Below, in pieces: positions 63,655-64,000 of a stretch of DNA of 64,000 nucleotides. The notes below the pieces were generated by a model that was not told the DNA's origin, did not search any database, and saw only the letters and a list, made by a program, of their open reading frames with translations. Position numbers and translations under genes: made by a program. The stretch lies in NCBI GenBank assembly GCA_017517135.1, contig JAFXAK010000016.1:21558-85557 (forward strand), read 5' to 3'. Origin of the DNA: Clostridia bacterium. Lineage in GTDB: Bacteria > Bacillota > Clostridia > Oscillospirales > Acutalibacteraceae. Numbering within the stretch: the first letter of the stretch is position 1; each line of letters opens with the position of its first letter.

Positions 63655-63796
63655 GTAGGGAACGATGCCCACATCGTTCCGTTTGAGGGGTGGGTAACTT
63701 TTATTTACACACATCTATTGTCAGATATAATGCTAAAATCTTTGTAAAATGGTTAGAATTTGCCTTATACGGAACGCTGTGGGCATCGTTCCCTAC
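63655..63796. mobile_element. MITE-like element, copy 2 (142 bp)
   Basis: Same ends as copy 1 (GTAGGGAACGATGCCCAC... and ...GTGGGCATCGTTCCCTAC), one mismatch (GCTG for GATG) in the right end. The insides differ. After the right end, as with copy 1, about 30 bp of unrelated sequence leads to CAGCAGGCTGC. Confidence 0.75.
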
Positions 63797-63913
63797 CACT
63801 TCGGACTTTTGGTTTCATCAAAAAAACAGCAGGCTGCTTAGAGTCGCACTCTAAAGGACAGTTTGGAAACAGGTTGCGGTGTAGCCCGTTAGGGCTACGC
63901 CGTTTTCCTTATT
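63797..63913. repeat. Hairpin-rich intergenic stretch
   Basis: Holds CTTAGAG-TCGCA-CTCTAAG-like and GCGGTGTAGCCC-GTTA-GGGCTACGCCG hairpins (the latter 63877-63902, followed by TTTTCC). No gene. The second hairpin may end the minus-strand gene entering from the right. Confidence 0.6.
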
Positions 63914-64000
63914 TCAAGCGGTTTTTAGCGGATTTTCACGCATTTCCTGAATGGTTTCAAGAATCTCTTGTTCTGTAGGTATATTTATGATACCCGCTGC
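63914..64000 (-). CDS. C-terminal end of an unidentified gene (cut by window edge)
   Basis: Minus-strand frame open to the right edge, ending TGA at 63914-63916. The last 28 residues include NIPTEQEILETIQEMREN, an amphipathic helix, and end PLKTA. Too short to name. Called coding because the frame is clean, its composition is protein-like, and a hairpin follows. Confidence 0.45.
   Translation of the reverse strand, partial: AAGIINIPTEQEILETIQEMRENPLKTA

Noticed and set aside
62700-63796. Composite transposon with its own transposase
   Set aside because: No transposase frame between or inside the repeats; only a small HTH and a SLOG-like gene.

Overview
The window looks like a chromosomal segment of a low-to-mid GC Gram-positive anaerobe, most likely a gut Clostridia/Oscillospirales relative. 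The reasons are the gene content (CBS-domain pyrophosphatase, rny-ymdB, RqcP, DUF1934-argS-smpB plus tmRNA, CDP-glycerol polymerase, dockerin protein), strong SD-led starts, many sigma-A type promoters (TTGNNN-N16/17-TATAAT) and clean intrinsic terminators. No rRNA, integrase, transposase, CRISPR array or cas gene was seen.

Layout. 1-6 kb: an ATP-grasp gene cut by the left edge, a convergent double ATP-grasp gene and a CapA-like phosphoesterase fused to leucine-rich repeats; all three look like envelope or polyanion functions. 6-9 kb: a secreted metallophosphoesterase and the CBS-type pyrophosphatase. 9-11.4 kb: an AT-rich island with a TPR protein ending in a NucS-like nuclease, plus a small membrane protein. 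11.4-17 kb, minus strand: tmRNA, an XRE regulator, smpB, argS, DUF1934, a Ca/Na antiporter and tRNA-Arg(CCG), with unusual hairpin arrays next to both RNA genes. 17-22 kb: rqcP, an HtrA protease, and a yybP-ykoY (Mn) riboswitch before a P2-type ATPase. 22-33.7 kb: a membrane protein, two tandem secreted PHP proteins, an ECF sigma/membrane partner pair, and a set of lipid-type hydrolases (alpha/beta hydrolase, SGNH hydrolase, ceramidase-like protein, acyltransferase-like protein). It ends in a MocR regulator with a missing C-terminus.

33.8-38.2 kb holds the best candidate for an undescribed system: a two-gene operon of a small one-helix membrane protein and a 1269-residue NACHT/STAND NTPase with a TPR-like sensor region, resembling prokaryotic innate-immunity modules. 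38-46.6 kb: a sugar symporter, a lipoprotein divergent from an adaptor gene with an in-frame TAG, a dockerin protein with about 18 Cys-rich repeats, a CDP-glycerol transferase and murI. 46.7-55 kb: a Na/Pi cotransporter, a second secreted phosphoesterase with a GH16 glucanase, fucO, an MFS transporter and an orphan DNA methyltransferase. 55-62.7 kb: rny-ymdB, a peptide-binding lipoprotein and a heterodimeric ABC exporter. The last kilobase carries a small XRE regulator and a SLOG-like protein between two copies of a 140-bp inverted-repeat element.

A window-wide oddity: of 47 gene ends I could read, 30 use TAA, 17 use TGA and none uses TAG. The one TAG in a gene frame sits inside the adaptor gene at 40568-40570, where coding continues in the same frame. 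Identities come from reading motifs by eye, not from database searches.
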